Shown: in pieces, positions 47,101 through 59,200 of the stretch
Layout of the letters: the number at the start of each line of letters is the position of its first letter
How positions within the stretch are numbered: the stretch's first letter is position 1
Origin: Prochilodus magdalenae
Lineage: Eukaryota > Chordata > Actinopteri > Characiformes > Prochilodontidae
Length of the DNA: 64,000 nucleotides
Reading direction: 5' to 3'
Assembly: GCA_024036415.1 (NCBI GenBank)
Contig: JAMWET010000919.1
Location: 1-64,000 of the forward strand
Notes under the pieces: generated by a model
Database searches by the model: none
What the model saw: only the letters and a program-made list of their open reading frames with translations
What the model was told of the DNA's origin: nothing
Program-made: the position numbers and the translations under genes

Positions 47101-49822
47101 TTTCATCTCACATATTTTTGTTCTCCCTATTTTCACCAACAGGGTCTTTTAAAATCAGGGGTGTTGCAAATCAGTTTGCTCAGCAATCCAAAGATGGTAA
47201 TTTTGTCTCTATGTCTGCTGGAAATTATGGGAAGTCCTTTGCATACGCCTCTAAACACTACGGAACAAAGGGAAAGGTTGTGATGCCTGAAACAGCCCCC
47301 GTGTCCAGATCTATTCTAATACAAGTAAGACACTGCTATGCCTTCAGGAATCAAATCCTTGTATAATAATTGCAGTGCCACTTATTTGAATTATTAATAT
47401 GCCAACAGAGTTTTGGTATCGAGGTAGAACGAACGACAGTGCAGAATCTTATGAATGTAATCAATCGATGCATACGGGAGGATGGCATGACTTTTTTGGA
47501 CTCCTTCAGTGACCCAAAACTCATTGCAGGACATGCCAGGTACATAATGATGCATTATTATCATCCAAATATGCAGTACATATTGAAAAAGAAGTTTGGA
47601 AGCCATAGTCATATAATGTTGTTTTATATAATAATATTATATAAAATATAATTAAAATATAATACTGGTTTATATAATAATATTATTTTAATAATACACT
47701 AAAATAATACATTACAATATTGTAAAACAGACACAAATATATTGTTAGATGGTTTGTTGAATTGTTTCAATTATTAAGAAGTTGTGTAATACAGTGTAGT
47801 TGTTTTTGTGCACTTCTGGATGTACATTTTATTATAATATTTTTGATAATGTTACACATCTTCCGCTGTCTTTTCATATGTCTTTTATATATATATATAT
47901 ACAGGTGTTGGACAATAAAACTGAAACACCTGGTTTTAGACCACAATCATTTATTAGTATGGTGTAGGGCCTCCTTTTGCGGCCAATGCAGCGTCAGTTC
48001 ATCTTGGGAATGACATATACAAGTCCTGCACAGTGGTCAGAGGGATTTTAAGCCATTCTTCTTGCAGGATAGTGGCCAGGTCACTACGTGATGCTGGTGG
48101 AGGTTCGTCCTTCTTGGTGGTATGCTGACATTACCCTGGATACCGTGGCTCTTGATACATCACAAAGACTTGCTGTCTTGGTCACAGATGCGCCAGCAAA
48201 AAAAAAAAGCTTGAGTGAATATTAGACAAAAAAAGGATTCCTCTGATCCAATCATGTACCAAACTATGCCTATTCAACTGAAACAAAAACACGTCTGGGG
48301 TCATGTGTAGTGTTTACATGGTTTGAGCCTAACAATCTACCTTTAGATGCAAATTAATAGCTTGTTTTAAAGTTTAGTAGTCTAAAAATAAAAAAAATAT
48401 CAGTGTTGACAAATTCTTCATTTTCAGTATTGGTGCCATGGAAAAAGTAGTATCAAGTAGTAACAATGTTTTTCTGTGTGGTACTGTAGTGTTGCTTTTG
48501 AAATCCTGGAGGTGGTCCCCTATCCAGATGTTGTCGTAGTGTGCTGTGGTGGAGGGGGCTTACTTGCTGGAGTTGCAGCTGCCATTAAACTATCTGGACG
48601 TAAAGGGACAAGGATCTATGGAGTGGAGCCAGAAGGAGGTGAAGAAAGCACTCATAAAATGTTAATTAGCAAATGTAACATATGAGAACTATTATATAGC
48701 ACATACTGATTGGATTGGATAAATGAATGGCTCATGTCATAACTCAGTGAATTTACAATAACAGTGATTTAGTCTTCATTGAGGCAAACCTAGCATTAGT
48801 TCTTATGTCTTACTTGTTTGTATATTAAACCTTTAATACAGCCTGCACCATGTACAAAAGCTTCATTGAGAAGAAGCCGGTTGGCATGGACAGCAAAAGC
48901 ATTGCCTCTGGGCTTGCGCCACCGTTTGCAGGTAAAATTTCTTGGCTTCAAATCATGGCATGATTTTGTGAATTGGATGAGGAAATGCCAGATGTTGCAC
49001 AGACAAAAGTTAATGTCGATTTTTTCCCCAATATATTAAACTAAGATAAACGGTAATTGTGCATTAAAATGTGCAGGGTATATTGTAAAAAGTTTTCAAA
49101 TCATGAGTTTATGTATTTACTCATAGAAAATCACAAAAATATCATTTTAACAAGGGTGCCAGAACATTTGTATATAACTGTACTGCATATTCAGTCAGCC
49201 AAAATGTAGCTGTCTACTTGATACACTGATATCTCTAAAAATGGACACAAGTGCAGATACAATCGAGGCTTTAAATGAATCCTATCAGGGTTTTTATTGA
49301 TGCTGCATACTTTTGTTTTTCAGATCTTAAGACTTATTTTCAACTACAGTTTAAAGATGAATTAGGGATGCAGTTGATATGATGCTAATCTGATGGTTAT
49401 GTATTTCCATTACTTGCAAGCTACATTAGCCTTTTAGCTCCAGTGCAAAACTGTAGACGTAAACTTAAAGATGTCTGTTGGCTAACTCCATACATCTGAG
49501 AGGGGAAATAATGCAAATAACATTTAATTGTGTTGTCGCTGTTTGTATCCCATGTCTGTTTTTTGTGTGACGTCTCTCAGGTGCACTGCCATATGCATTA
49601 TGTCAAAAGTACGTGGAGAAGATAGTGTTGGTGACTGATGAAGAAATTAAGTCTGCCGTGTCCACTCTCTATAAAGCTGGTCTGGTCGTAGAGCCCTCGG
49701 GATCTGCTGCTTTTGCTGCCATCGTTAACGACAGAATACCTGACATTACTGACAAAAATGTTGTGGTCATCCTGAGCGGAGGGAACATCGGAAAAGACGA
49801 GCTTACCAACTTTCCTGACTGA
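44168..49822 (+). CDS. Fold-type-II PLP enzyme, L-threonine/serine dehydratase-like, 6 exons
   Basis: A cytosolic pyridoxal-phosphate enzyme of the threonine dehydratase/serine racemase family, which deaminates hydroxy-amino acids to 2-oxo acids and ammonia. Exons: 44168-44345, 47143-47324, 47409-47539, 48490-48638, 48842-48931, 49581-49822. Phases fit and give 323 residues, against about 340 for serine racemase. The PLP lysine is K63 in SFKIRG. The substrate loop reads SAGNYG (84-89), the phosphate-binding glycines are GGGG at 184-187, and the C-terminal pyridine-contact motif is SGGN at 309-312. Human serine racemase has SSGNHG, whose second serine (Ser84) is a catalytic base; here that position is Ala85. 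I therefore infer dehydratase-like rather than racemase activity. No signal peptide is visible. Intron 1 contains a whole Tc1 transposon ending 110 bp before exon 2. Substrate is not deducible, so I give no symbol. Confidence 0.9.
44803..45112. mobile_element. Tc1-like element remnant, both ends
   Basis: After TA at 44,801-44,802 the sequence CAGTATCTCACAAAAGTGAG, then TACACCCCTCACATTTTTAT, matches a very common fish Tc1-like terminal repeat. It continues to about 45,000 with ATTAATGTCTAAACTGCTGG. Near 45,085 GTACTCACTTTCGTTGTCAG looks like the inverted inner end of the opposite repeat, so the transposase region has been lost. It lies in dehydratase intron 1. Confidence 0.7.
45405..47032 (+). 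mobile_element. Tc1-like DD34E transposon, 1,628 bp, nearly complete
   Basis: The element is bounded by TA at 45,403-45,404 and 47,033-47,034. Its terminal inverted repeats start CAGTGGGGTGCAAAAGTTTG and extend about 210 bp (45,405-45,615 and 46,823-47,032) with roughly a dozen mismatches by eye. Between them lies one transposase reading region on the plus strand, broken by one stop and one frameshift. Structure and size fit fish Tc1 elements with long inverted repeats. It is inserted in intron 1 of the dehydratase gene in the same orientation. Confidence 0.92.
45793..46858 (+). pseudogene. Tc1-like DD34E transposase, inactivated
   Basis: Translation from the ATG at 45,793 gives a helix-turn-helix DNA-binding region starting MGVSKQLSNDL. 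A TAG at codon 33 (45,889) interrupts it. The frame then stays open from 45,892 through the second helix-turn-helix and GRPRKIS motif to LWTDET, which holds the first catalytic Asp. A small deletion near 46,257 shifts the frame. The next frame carries FQQDNDPKH (second Asp) and SPDLNIIENLW (Glu), 34 residues between them, so DD34E. The C-terminus runs into the right terminal repeat and stops at 46,858. Two lesions mean no full transposase is made from this copy; the element could still be moved in trans. Confidence 0.9.
47902..48200 (-). mobile_element. Truncated Tc1-like element with CAGGTGTTGGACAATAAAAC end
   Basis: TA at 47,900-47,901 precedes CAGGTGTTGGACAATAAAAC. The first 90 bases match the inverted right end of the element at 62,948-63,478. 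On the minus strand 48,030-48,200 shows transposase fragments: HTH-region DNA (GCATCTGTGACCAAGACAGC) joined to a C-terminal part (LQEEWLKIPLTTVQDLY, then AAKGGPTPY). The far end is lost in an A run at about 48,200. It lies in intron 3 of the dehydratase, antisense to it. Confidence 0.75.
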
Positions 49823-50029
49823 GTTATACTGTACTTTTCAGTGGATTAGCGCTACTGTTGTAATGATGTAAACTCACATTGCACACATTGTCCCAAAATA
49901 ATTTCATGAACATTTGAGATCACATGATGCATTGTATCATTTTTTACAGAATCATAAAGGAATCTGATCATTGATTCAGGAACAGAGGTTTACACTCCTG
50001 GTTTATTGCCTTATTCTATATTTTTTGTG

Positions 50030-50035
50030 AATAAA
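50030..50035 (+). terminator. Candidate polyadenylation signal of the dehydratase gene
   Basis: AATAAA occurs about 208 bases after the stop codon, in a reasonable place for a short 3' UTR. Another A-rich ATAAA word lies about 90 bases further on, so the true site could be later. Confidence 0.45.
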
Positions 50036-50099
50036 TGAATTCATGGTACAAAAACTGACATATATGACCAATAGAACAAAATCAATATCTGTTATATTT

Positions 50100-53076
50100 C
50101 TTACATGGAAAATACAAAAGTTTAATAAAAGATTCATAATGATATACAGCACCATATTTGTCTGTCTGTTTTTCCCAGTGTTTGATTATTTCCACCTGCA
50201 GTTGTTTGCAGTCTCTAAGAGGTACAAAACTTCATGTAATGTGGTTGCAGTCATGTTTCAGGAACCACATTATGTTTCTGCTGATCAGTGCCAGGATCTG
50301 TAGTTCCCCAATTTTTGTAAAACTACAATTTCCATAGCAATACTTGAATGCAGGGTGGGTTTAATGGGCTAATATGAGAGGAATGAGCCGAAATATAAAA
50401 AGTGACATTCGTACTGAATCTGTTTTTTCCCCACAGAAGATTGACAGGTTTATGAAAGGCATGGGATTCTGCCTTATGTAAATTCTTATGCACTGCTTTG
50501 GGAACATGCTAAATTTTTTTCATATTCTGATTTGTATTCAAATTTTATAACTTCATCACAGCTACCTTACTTTAAAGTTATGATTCAGAGTAAGTCCTGT
50601 TTGGTTAAAGTAAATGTTAATGAATGCCAGTACATTCTGTGTTTCCCAAAGAAACCAGCTGCACTGTACACAGGAAAAAGATTTACAGGGAAAAGGTAAT
50701 GGGATTTATCCCAGAGGAGACAGTAACAAGTGTGGTTGCCTTTTCAGCCATCCTTGCAGAGTTAAGGTTTGCATTAACATAACATGCTTGTGAAGAAGAC
50801 TAATGAAAACATTTCTAAAATAGAAAAAAATGACAGGTCTAAAAAAATTATAGAATTATTTTTTATTTTGTTTTCTGTCAACCAACATTGCATACCAAAA
50901 CAGTCATTACTATTATTAAATTATTCTTTATACATCACTGGTTTTGCATCATGTGTCCTAAGTGCCCCTCTAGCAGAGAAAATGTGATGCTATGCCATAT
51001 GACGTGGTCTGGCCTAAAACTAATAATCTGGCCTATAAACTAATATAAAGTACCCTTACAATGGAAAAGGGAGCCGTTATGAAGTGTCCTCTATTCCAGC
51101 CCTATATGACAAGATCTCAAAGTGCACCCAGTAGATAAAATGGGATGCAGTATTGTATAGGTCACTCCTACAGTTGAGAAAACATAATGAAGTGGCCAGT
51201 GAGGTGCTCCTCTAACAGAGAAGTGCCTATCCAGGGGATAAAATGTGATCTAGTGCTTTTCTCCAGGAGAAAATGTGATGTGGTACCATGTAGGTGCCCT
51301 CACAATGACATTACCTAAAGGTGCCCTTGCAATGGGAGACAAAAAATCCTAGCATAGAAAGTAAAGACGATGAGATGCAGGACACTATGGTGTCCCCTAC
51401 AATGTGCTCTCTAGGGCAGACATTCTCATGAGTCCTGTGATGACAGCCTAGAGGGCCTCTTTGTGGCAGTTTGACTGTGTCTGAAATGTAACCAACGCTG
51501 CTGTTTGAAGGCTGTGTAGATGTGTCCTTTAGCACACATGCAATACTACTGTGCGTCAGCTCCAATAGTGTATCAGGAAAGGCCATTCAGGTTATAAAGA
51601 GTTCAGGCTGCGATATTTTGTAACATAGCAAACATTTAACTTTAATGGCTAGAGAAGATATGTTGTATCTTAGCAACAACATGACATATTGCTACCTTTA
51701 TTACAGGTACCTTCCTCACAGTGCTGTATGCGAAGACTCTATATTTGAAGATTCGAAGACGCTATATAAAACAGCAAAGACAGAAAAAACATTCATACAG
51801 CTTTCTTCAGTTTTGGACAGATGCTTTCTTTGATCTTTTGATCTGCAGACACTTCCTGTAATCAATTCAAAAATTAGAATAAAAAAGAAGACTTCTAGAA
51901 TTCAACAGCATTTGAGTCTTTATCCAAGTCTTTTTTGGAAAAGGCCTGGTGTTTGTCCAGCTTAGTGAATGAATTAAATGATCTCTCTGTTTCATTGACT
52001 CCATTTATCTTCCCTAAAACGCTTAGCCCTTATTCTTGTAGGTCTGTGCCCTAAAACAGTGCCCTTTAGCATGTGGCCCCAAGTGGGATATGGTGAGAAC
52101 ACCAGGGAGCCTCAGCTGTCAGTTCTGTTTTGTTTTGTTTACTTTTCTTTTCCTTTAACAAGTAAAATGGTCATCGTATCTCAACAGAAACCAAAACACA
52201 GAAAATGCAGCAGTGAGTACTAAGCACTGACATTCACATTTGTGAGAACTAACAATGAGCAACTACTGCTGTGTTGTATAAGGTCTCGTCAAATTAAGCT
52301 TAGAAACCAGATGAGCATGACAAATTTTGATTTCTGACATTGTACATCCAGATTGTATCAAGATTGATTTTTGAATATTAACACCAAACAGACTTTTACA
52401 GGTGTGTGACACTCTTATTATGTTCCTAAGGGGCTTTTGTCACCCACAACACAACAAACAACGACAATGTCAGATCCAGAGCGATGGGGATGCTGGGACT
52501 GTACTGACACCTACATCGCAGCAACCCATGGAGACTGGTAATGTCTGGACACACAAATCCAAACAGATCAGTTGCAAACGAGTTGTCTTAAAAGATCTGA
52601 TCTGAGAAACTAATTTGCCTGCAGTCTGATCACAACCTAAACATAGCAAGTGTGCATTTAAACCAATTGTAACTCGATTTTGTCTGACATTCAGCTGCTT
52701 CTGTTCCTTAGTTAAGAAAAAAAAAACAGATTGGTTAAATGTTTTTTCAGACCATGGTCATTTGTGTAGGCCTGATTTACAAAAATTGGGAACCCTTGCT
52801 CAAACAAAACATACAAATAATTCACAAAGATTTATTTAAAAAAGGTTTTGGCAAATGACAAACATAAATAAACAGGCCTTTTTATATAATTAAAAGTATT
52901 TACCACTTAAAAATCAAGGTATCAAAATGAGTATTAGGAGCAATGTCACAGCAGAACCTTAAAGGTTCAACAGAAAGGTTCTTCATACTGGGAATGAAAA
53001 CGTGGCATCGCTCCAGAGATCTCTTTTTGGACACCTTTATTTTTAAGAATGTTCTGTCCTGTCGGTGCAAGCTAAG
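50100..53076. other. Spacer between convergent dehydratase and tprkb genes
   Basis: No gene is recognisable. Between 50,960 and 51,330 a loose motif with GTGCCC or GTGCTC, TCTA(G/A)CAGAG and GAGAAAATGTGATG recurs several times at irregular spacing, suggesting an old degenerate tandem duplication. The tprkb 3' UTR lies at the right edge on the minus strand; TTTATT at 52,831-52,836 (AATAAA on minus) is a candidate poly(A) signal. Confidence 0.45.
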
Positions 53077-53202
53077 CTATACAACATCCTTTGCAGCCAT
53101 TCTGCAGACAACAGCATCCAAAACGCTTCCACATTTTTCCTCCTGAGGTGTGAGTTTGTAAAGCTGAAAATAAAGAAAACAAAGCACACAAAATCAGATA
53201 GC

Positions 53203-53233
<31 letters not shown>

Positions 53234-55042
53234 TGATTTATTTATGTATTAATTACGCAATATCCATGACAGCTAAAAGTGCTTTATAAACAGATAACTA
53301 TTAACAATAACAGAAATAAGCAGAGTTTGACATTCTTAAATTATAATTATAGTTCAGTAACTATAATATCCAGTAACTATATAATTCCAACAATTAAATA
53401 TATTAATGAATATTAACTTAAATCAGATTAAGTAATTACACAAATCAAAATACAAAAAGAAGTATAATATGCAGGGTATACATTTTATTAAAAATATTTT
53501 GTATAGATTTGCAAATGTTTCTTAAACTAGTGTGCTGAGCTTAGTAAAAAGTGGGTAATAAGTTCCACAGTTTAGAAGCATAACAGAAAGAGGCCTCTCT
53601 GTTTCTTCTTGTCTAGTAAAAATAACAGTATCTGCAGATCTAAGACCATCATAAGAACCCGTGACTTTTTCATCTTGAATTAAGCTTCAATGCAAAACAC
53701 TGCAAAATCCTGGCAATTTGTCTTTTATATACGTTATTTAATGTAATATTGTTTTCCTGTTTTATTAATTGATTGTTTTAGCAATATCGCTAATAGCTAA
53801 AGAGCACTTAATTTTACTCATAATGAACATAATTCTCTAACAGTTTACATTAAGTCATTTGTTATTTGGCTTTTCCCCCTTATTTGGTTTTCAAAAAAAG
53901 TTTTATCTCCTGTCAAATTACAAAGCTAGTTCTAAATACATTCCGACAGCTTGTACAATGTGTACATAAACAGAAAGCCCTAATTAGTATATTCTGTTTG
54001 GTCTGTATTAAAAGAAAATAGGGCAAAAACAATATTTGATACTTTACCTTACAATCTTGTCTTAGGGTTTATGTACAATCCCATTTCCAAAAATTTGTAT
54101 AGTTTTTTATATTAAATATAATATAATGTTCCAACTGATGAAACTGTATATCATGAAATCCAGTTTCATAATGTTACATTTTTGCCATGTCGCCCACACT
54201 ACTAATGCTTATGTAATTACACATGCACAATATGTGTTAATTGATAAAAATTAAAAATGCTAAACAAAAAAAAAAATTGGACCTAAATCCACCTGAATTA
54301 ACATTAAAGAGAAGTGTAACATTTTCTTATTGAGCACTGCAGACATTTCAGACACATTCATTTTATGCAATACTGGGTTGTTTTATTGATCGAATCTAAG
54401 TATATGTCTAAATGCTGGTTTTGTTTTAAAATTGACAAATACTGATGATTCCTTTATGATTATGATCACATAACTAATGATTATGATTATGACTGCACAC
54501 ATTAATTTTGCAAGCACAAAAATATCTCATCTGAAGTTCTTTATAGAAGCCTTTATAAAAGTGTCACACTTCAATGAGTGTATTTTGGCTACTTGTAAGA
54601 CATCAGAAAGACTAAACATTATAATACATATCTTCATGTTTATTAATAACACAAACCTTTTTAATCTTGGCAACTTCACACAGGGTGGATATCTGATCAG
54701 CTGGTATCTGTTGGCCATCCACCTTAGACACGATGTCATCCATATTAAGAATGTCCCCTCTGTTATGAACCAGGACAACGAGTACCGCATTGTCGTTGTC
54801 GGAGATTCCAAACCGTTTAAAAGCCTCAGAGATCTGTAAAGGCATTTGCAGCATTATAATTACACCACAAATTCAAATCTCATGACTCACAGAAAATGGT
54901 AATAAACTGTCACTGGTGTGGTACACTCTAATTATTTTGGGAACGTAACTGTCCAAATTCCATTGCACTGACTCAACATACCCTGTCTTGGCCCCACCCT
55001 TTTTATTGTATGGTTGCATTTTAAAACATCAGTTAACAAAGT

Positions 55043-55121
<79 letters not shown>

Positions 55122-55808
55122 TGTTGTGCCCGGAGGAGTGCCCTTACATTGTTTGTACTGAATGAAAAATGCACCTGTACAGCACTTTTTTGCCTGAATG
55201 TGAACATATGCTTAAGATGCTCTTGCCATTAAAGGGTGGTATAAATTTATAACAGAATAAACTGACATTGTTGGTGGGTGAAAGACTGAAGATGATTTCA
55301 GAGTATAAGCTCCTCGTCTTCATTTTGCCAGTTTTCTCCAGGTGAACTGCTTTATTTGCTGCAAGTAGAGACTGGAAGGGATCCAAAACCTTGAGAGGGT
55401 GAGAGAAAGGACGACAGGAACACAGATAGAGAAGTAGATAACAACAAAAAAAAAAAAAAATGGAATGGAGAGAGAACAAGTCAGACGAAACGAGAGAAAG
55501 AAAAAAGGGGGACGAGGAGAGAGAGAGGTCAGATTACATTTAATATTCCAAAATTTAAATTTCACATTTATTAACTAAAGTGGTAGTTCTGCCTATATGT
55601 TATACGTCCCAAACTTATTACAGACTGAAAGAAGTTGAACAGTGACTAAAGCCCCTCTAATCTTTACCATGCTCGGGTTGATTAGCGCGCCGGCTATTTG
55701 GCCCTCCACTGCCATCTTTCTCAGCTCTGCACAGTTTTTAACATCCCTGAAGAGCAGCTGAGTTACTGACTGTTCCGGGAAAAGCTCCAGATCCTGAGTT
55801 AAATGCAT
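53077..55808 (-). CDS. tprkb: EKC/KEOPS complex subunit Tprkb (Cgi121 family), 4 exons
   Basis: Tprkb binds the kinase Tp53rk (Bud32) in the KEOPS complex, which transfers threonylcarbamoyl to A37 of ANN-decoding tRNAs (t6A). Exons on minus: 55668-55808, 55267-55389, 54657-54833, 53077-53163, all phase 0 with GT-AG borders. The product is 175 residues, the same length as human TPRKB. The start reads [12 protein letters not shown], then FRDVKN and INPSM. Exon 2 holds the highly conserved [19 protein letters not shown] region, exon 3 begins [11 protein letters not shown], and exon 4 encodes YKLTPQEE and the end AAKDVV. A perfect AT microsatellite lies in intron 2 and an AAT repeat in intron 3. 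It is head-to-head with alg10, 461 bp away. Identity is clear. Confidence 0.96.
53203..53233. repeat. AAT trinucleotide microsatellite
   Basis: About ten uninterrupted AAT units lie in tprkb intron 3, some 40 bases from the acceptor of exon 4. Confidence 0.85.
55049..55112. repeat. Perfect AT dinucleotide microsatellite
   Basis: About 32 uninterrupted AT units followed by ACACAC lie in tprkb intron 2. The Tyr-Ile runs in both strands' open frames come from this repeat. It is likely length-polymorphic. Confidence 0.9.
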
Positions 55809-56269
55809 CCTGAATGTTAAGCACGATTAAAATTCTAACTCGCCAGACAGACTAACTGCAGGAAACCACATGAACACATCAGAGCGGGACAATAATATTG
55901 TGACACCGTTTACTAACGTTCCGACCGTGCGACTTTACGCAGTTTAAACCTTCGACAGACGTTAAAAGTCAAATCAGTTGACACCAACATAAATCTGTCA
56001 ATCTTATTGATCTTACTTAATATGTATTTAAATACACAGGCAACGGCGATTTGTTAACATCAGACGGAACGTAATAGCTTACAGTCAGGTTTCCGCCCGG
56101 AAAGTTGTAATGTTCGCCCCACTACCTGCTAGCTTGCTGCAGTATGCAGTCAGATAAAACACAACATTCACACAAAAGTCTGCGTTTAGTAACGTCAGGT
56201 TTGAGTTAGAAGAGTGTTAGAGTTTTTGTGAGACGGAAGTTTGCTAGAGCGGTTTAGGCGAGCAAGACG
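55809..56269. promoter_or_regulatory. Shared head-to-head promoter region (tprkb / alg10)
   Basis: The 461 bp between the tprkb and alg10 start codons is moderately CpG-containing, and no TATA box is obvious. It must hold both 5' UTRs unless there are upstream non-coding exons. A bidirectional housekeeping promoter is the simplest reading. Confidence 0.6.
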
Positions 56270-59200
56270 ATGCTGGAGCGTTTCGAGTGCTACGCGTTCA
56301 CGGCGCTATGCAGCGTCAATTTCTTCATATCGTGTTTGCTGTTCTCGGCAGTGAGTCGGGAACAGAGGGAGCCCTACATGGATGAAATCTTCCACGTCCC
56401 ACAGGCGCAGAAATACTGCCAGGGCAAATTTACCGAGGTACGTATGTATGCATATTAGGGTGTGGGTGGATCCCCCTTCATACTTGTTTTTTCTTCTTCA
56501 AAGTCTCTCTTTACAGGAAGACATACATTTAAGATTTTATCCTTTCAGTAGGTCACGTATCTGTTACTTTACGAATCTGAATATCTTCTGCTGAGAAAGC
56601 AGTTAATAAAGTATGCAGGAAAAAAAAAGAAAACTACTAGTCTAAAATATTTTAAATGTATTGGTACAGAATGAAAAATGGCTTGAGCGTTTTTAAAGAT
56701 GATCACAGACGCAAAGTATGTCTGAGAATTGTTTAATAATGGAAATGTAACTTTTGGCACATTCATTAATTGTAAATTCTAGCTTTGAATTCTTATTCTT
56801 ACCTGTGCCATTTATGCAAAACGAATAAGCACAATAGTAAATTATTACACTACACATTATGTAATATGAGTTAATAGGCATTATATGCAACCTATAAATT
56901 TTGGTGTCCACATTTACAGGTTTTCAATATAGTTTGGTTTTATTTTCAGTTTTCCACTGCATGCTCTTTAAAATCAGAAATTTAAAAAAGATTTGCTATG
57001 CTTTTGCATTTTCCCTTTGCTTTATTGTGTTATGTAGCTTTTTGTGCATATAAATAGTCTGCTGAATTATAAAGCCCAATGTACATCCCAGAGGTAGAAA
57101 CACTCTACCACAGAAACCACTTTCAGTCAGTAGGCTAAAAGGCTTGTGTTACAAGATGACATCACTTTGTAATAGAGAAAGGAGCTGACAGAGAAAACAT
57201 CTGCCATGCCCCTACACAATGCACAGAAAGCTAAACACAAAAGTGAAAACGCACCTCTCTGAAACTTATGCTCCAGCCTAGCTTGCACAGATGGATCAGG
57301 TCTAGTCGCAGGGTAAAGTGGGACCTATGAGTTTGGAGCATCTGCGTTTTGCTGTCTTTGTCACCCAGTCATAAAAAAACTTCACCTAGATATTGGTATA
57401 CGTGTGATGACCGTCAGTAAGTGTTTTTATAAATGTAAATGTTTGTGATATGACAGTAAATCAAATGAAGTTAAGTGTGTATTTGTTTTCTTTCCTTAGT
57501 GGGATCCTATGATCACTACTCTGCCTGGTCTGTACCTGCTCTCTGTGGGAGTCATTAAACCGGTGGTGTGGCTGGCGGACTTTTCTGGGACAATAGTGTG
57601 CTCCACAACTATGCTGCGCTTTGTCAACCTTCTCTTTAACTGCGGAAACCTCTACATTCTTTATCTTATTATCTGCAGGCTGCACCTTAAAGACAAGGTG
57701 ATTATTAAATTTGAAAGTTGTCTATTTTTTAAATAAAAAAAACCCTTTAGTGAAGCATCGAAATTAACATTCTTGTTTGAAACCTAAGCTCAGGACACAC
57801 ATTGCCATAAAACAAAGGATTACAAGAATGACAGTTAGACAAATAGTACAATTGTACAACAAACTGTCTGTGATTTATTTTCATCGTTGCACCGGTGCTA
57901 CCAATGCCAGGGACTTTCCGTTGTCGGGAGTTGTTTAGCTGTGTTCTCTGCACTGAGCAGAAGGTTGCATTTTCAAGTGATATCAAACCTGTAGTGTGTG
58001 ATGCTGTTTGAAGTACTTATGCAGTGAAGGACCATATAAGTATGTAAACAGGAACTGAAATGAGGTTCATCTTAATGTGAACTCGTTTTTTAGAAATGCA
58101 TGCACGGAACATAAAATAATTGGTTACGGATAGCAATAAAAATTCCTGAAGACACAGAATAAAAGGCAATAAATCACTTTATTTCTACAAAATCAAAGCA
58201 ACATGGCAACAATTTGCTCCAAAGCTTCACTTTTTATCCAATGTCATTACTTACTGTCAGATTAGGACACACAGCAAAGTTTACAAACCCCTTAACACTG
58301 GGATGCATAACTCCTGGTGGGCCTGCACAGTTTGGTGGTTTACCTGTTTACATTCATCTTCTAATTGCCAGGTTTAGTGGGTGTGCTTGAGTAGGAAACT
58401 AACATACTGTGCTGCACACTAGCCCGCCAGGACCAGACAAAATGACACATTGCACCACTACCTTAACGTCATGTCTTTGTTGTAGTGGTGGAGGGCATAG
58501 CAATATACATTTACATACAGATGTGTCTTGACAATATTAATTTTTTTTCTTAGGGATTGCAGATGTACATAATAAAGTGATTTTGTTAATTAGTGTATAT
58601 TGTCCCCATGTGGGGAATATGAAGCCTCTCTGGTGGAAATTGCTTGCAGCCTGCCAAAGAATATTTCACTTTTCACTTACTGGGTCCCTTGGTTCAGTAA
58701 TCCTGTCTCTTTTAATTTAAACAAAAATAAATAGTATAGATTTATTTAAAAAACAAAGAAAAAAAAAACCAAGTAAGTAGTTTAAGTACATTTTACTGGA
58801 TTGTGCATAATATTGGTGGACCAGAAACAGACCCGCCCTTAGTACAAATTAAATGTAAAGTTAAACAGTTTAAGTAGTTCTTATAAAAACTGAAAGGGTT
58901 AAATAGTTGGTAAAACATTCTTACATTGTAGATTTTGACTTTGCGAACAGGTTTCCTTTTATATCGTTATAGTAAATTATCAAGTTATAAATTTTGAGTT
59001 CACTGTCCGTGTCCAATTTGATCTCAGCCCAGTTTCTCTTTCTCTCTCTTATCTAGTCTCGCACAGCTGGACGAAGAGTACTCTCTGCCTTGACCCTGTC
59101 CACCTTCCCTGTGCTGTACTTCTTCACGTTCCTCTACTACACGGATGCTGGTTCCACCTTCTTTACCCTCTTCACCTACCTCATGTGTCTCTATGGGTGC

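Noticed and set aside
55014..55232. Tyr/Ile-repeat proteins on both strands
   Set aside because: They are products of the AT microsatellite in tprkb intron 2.
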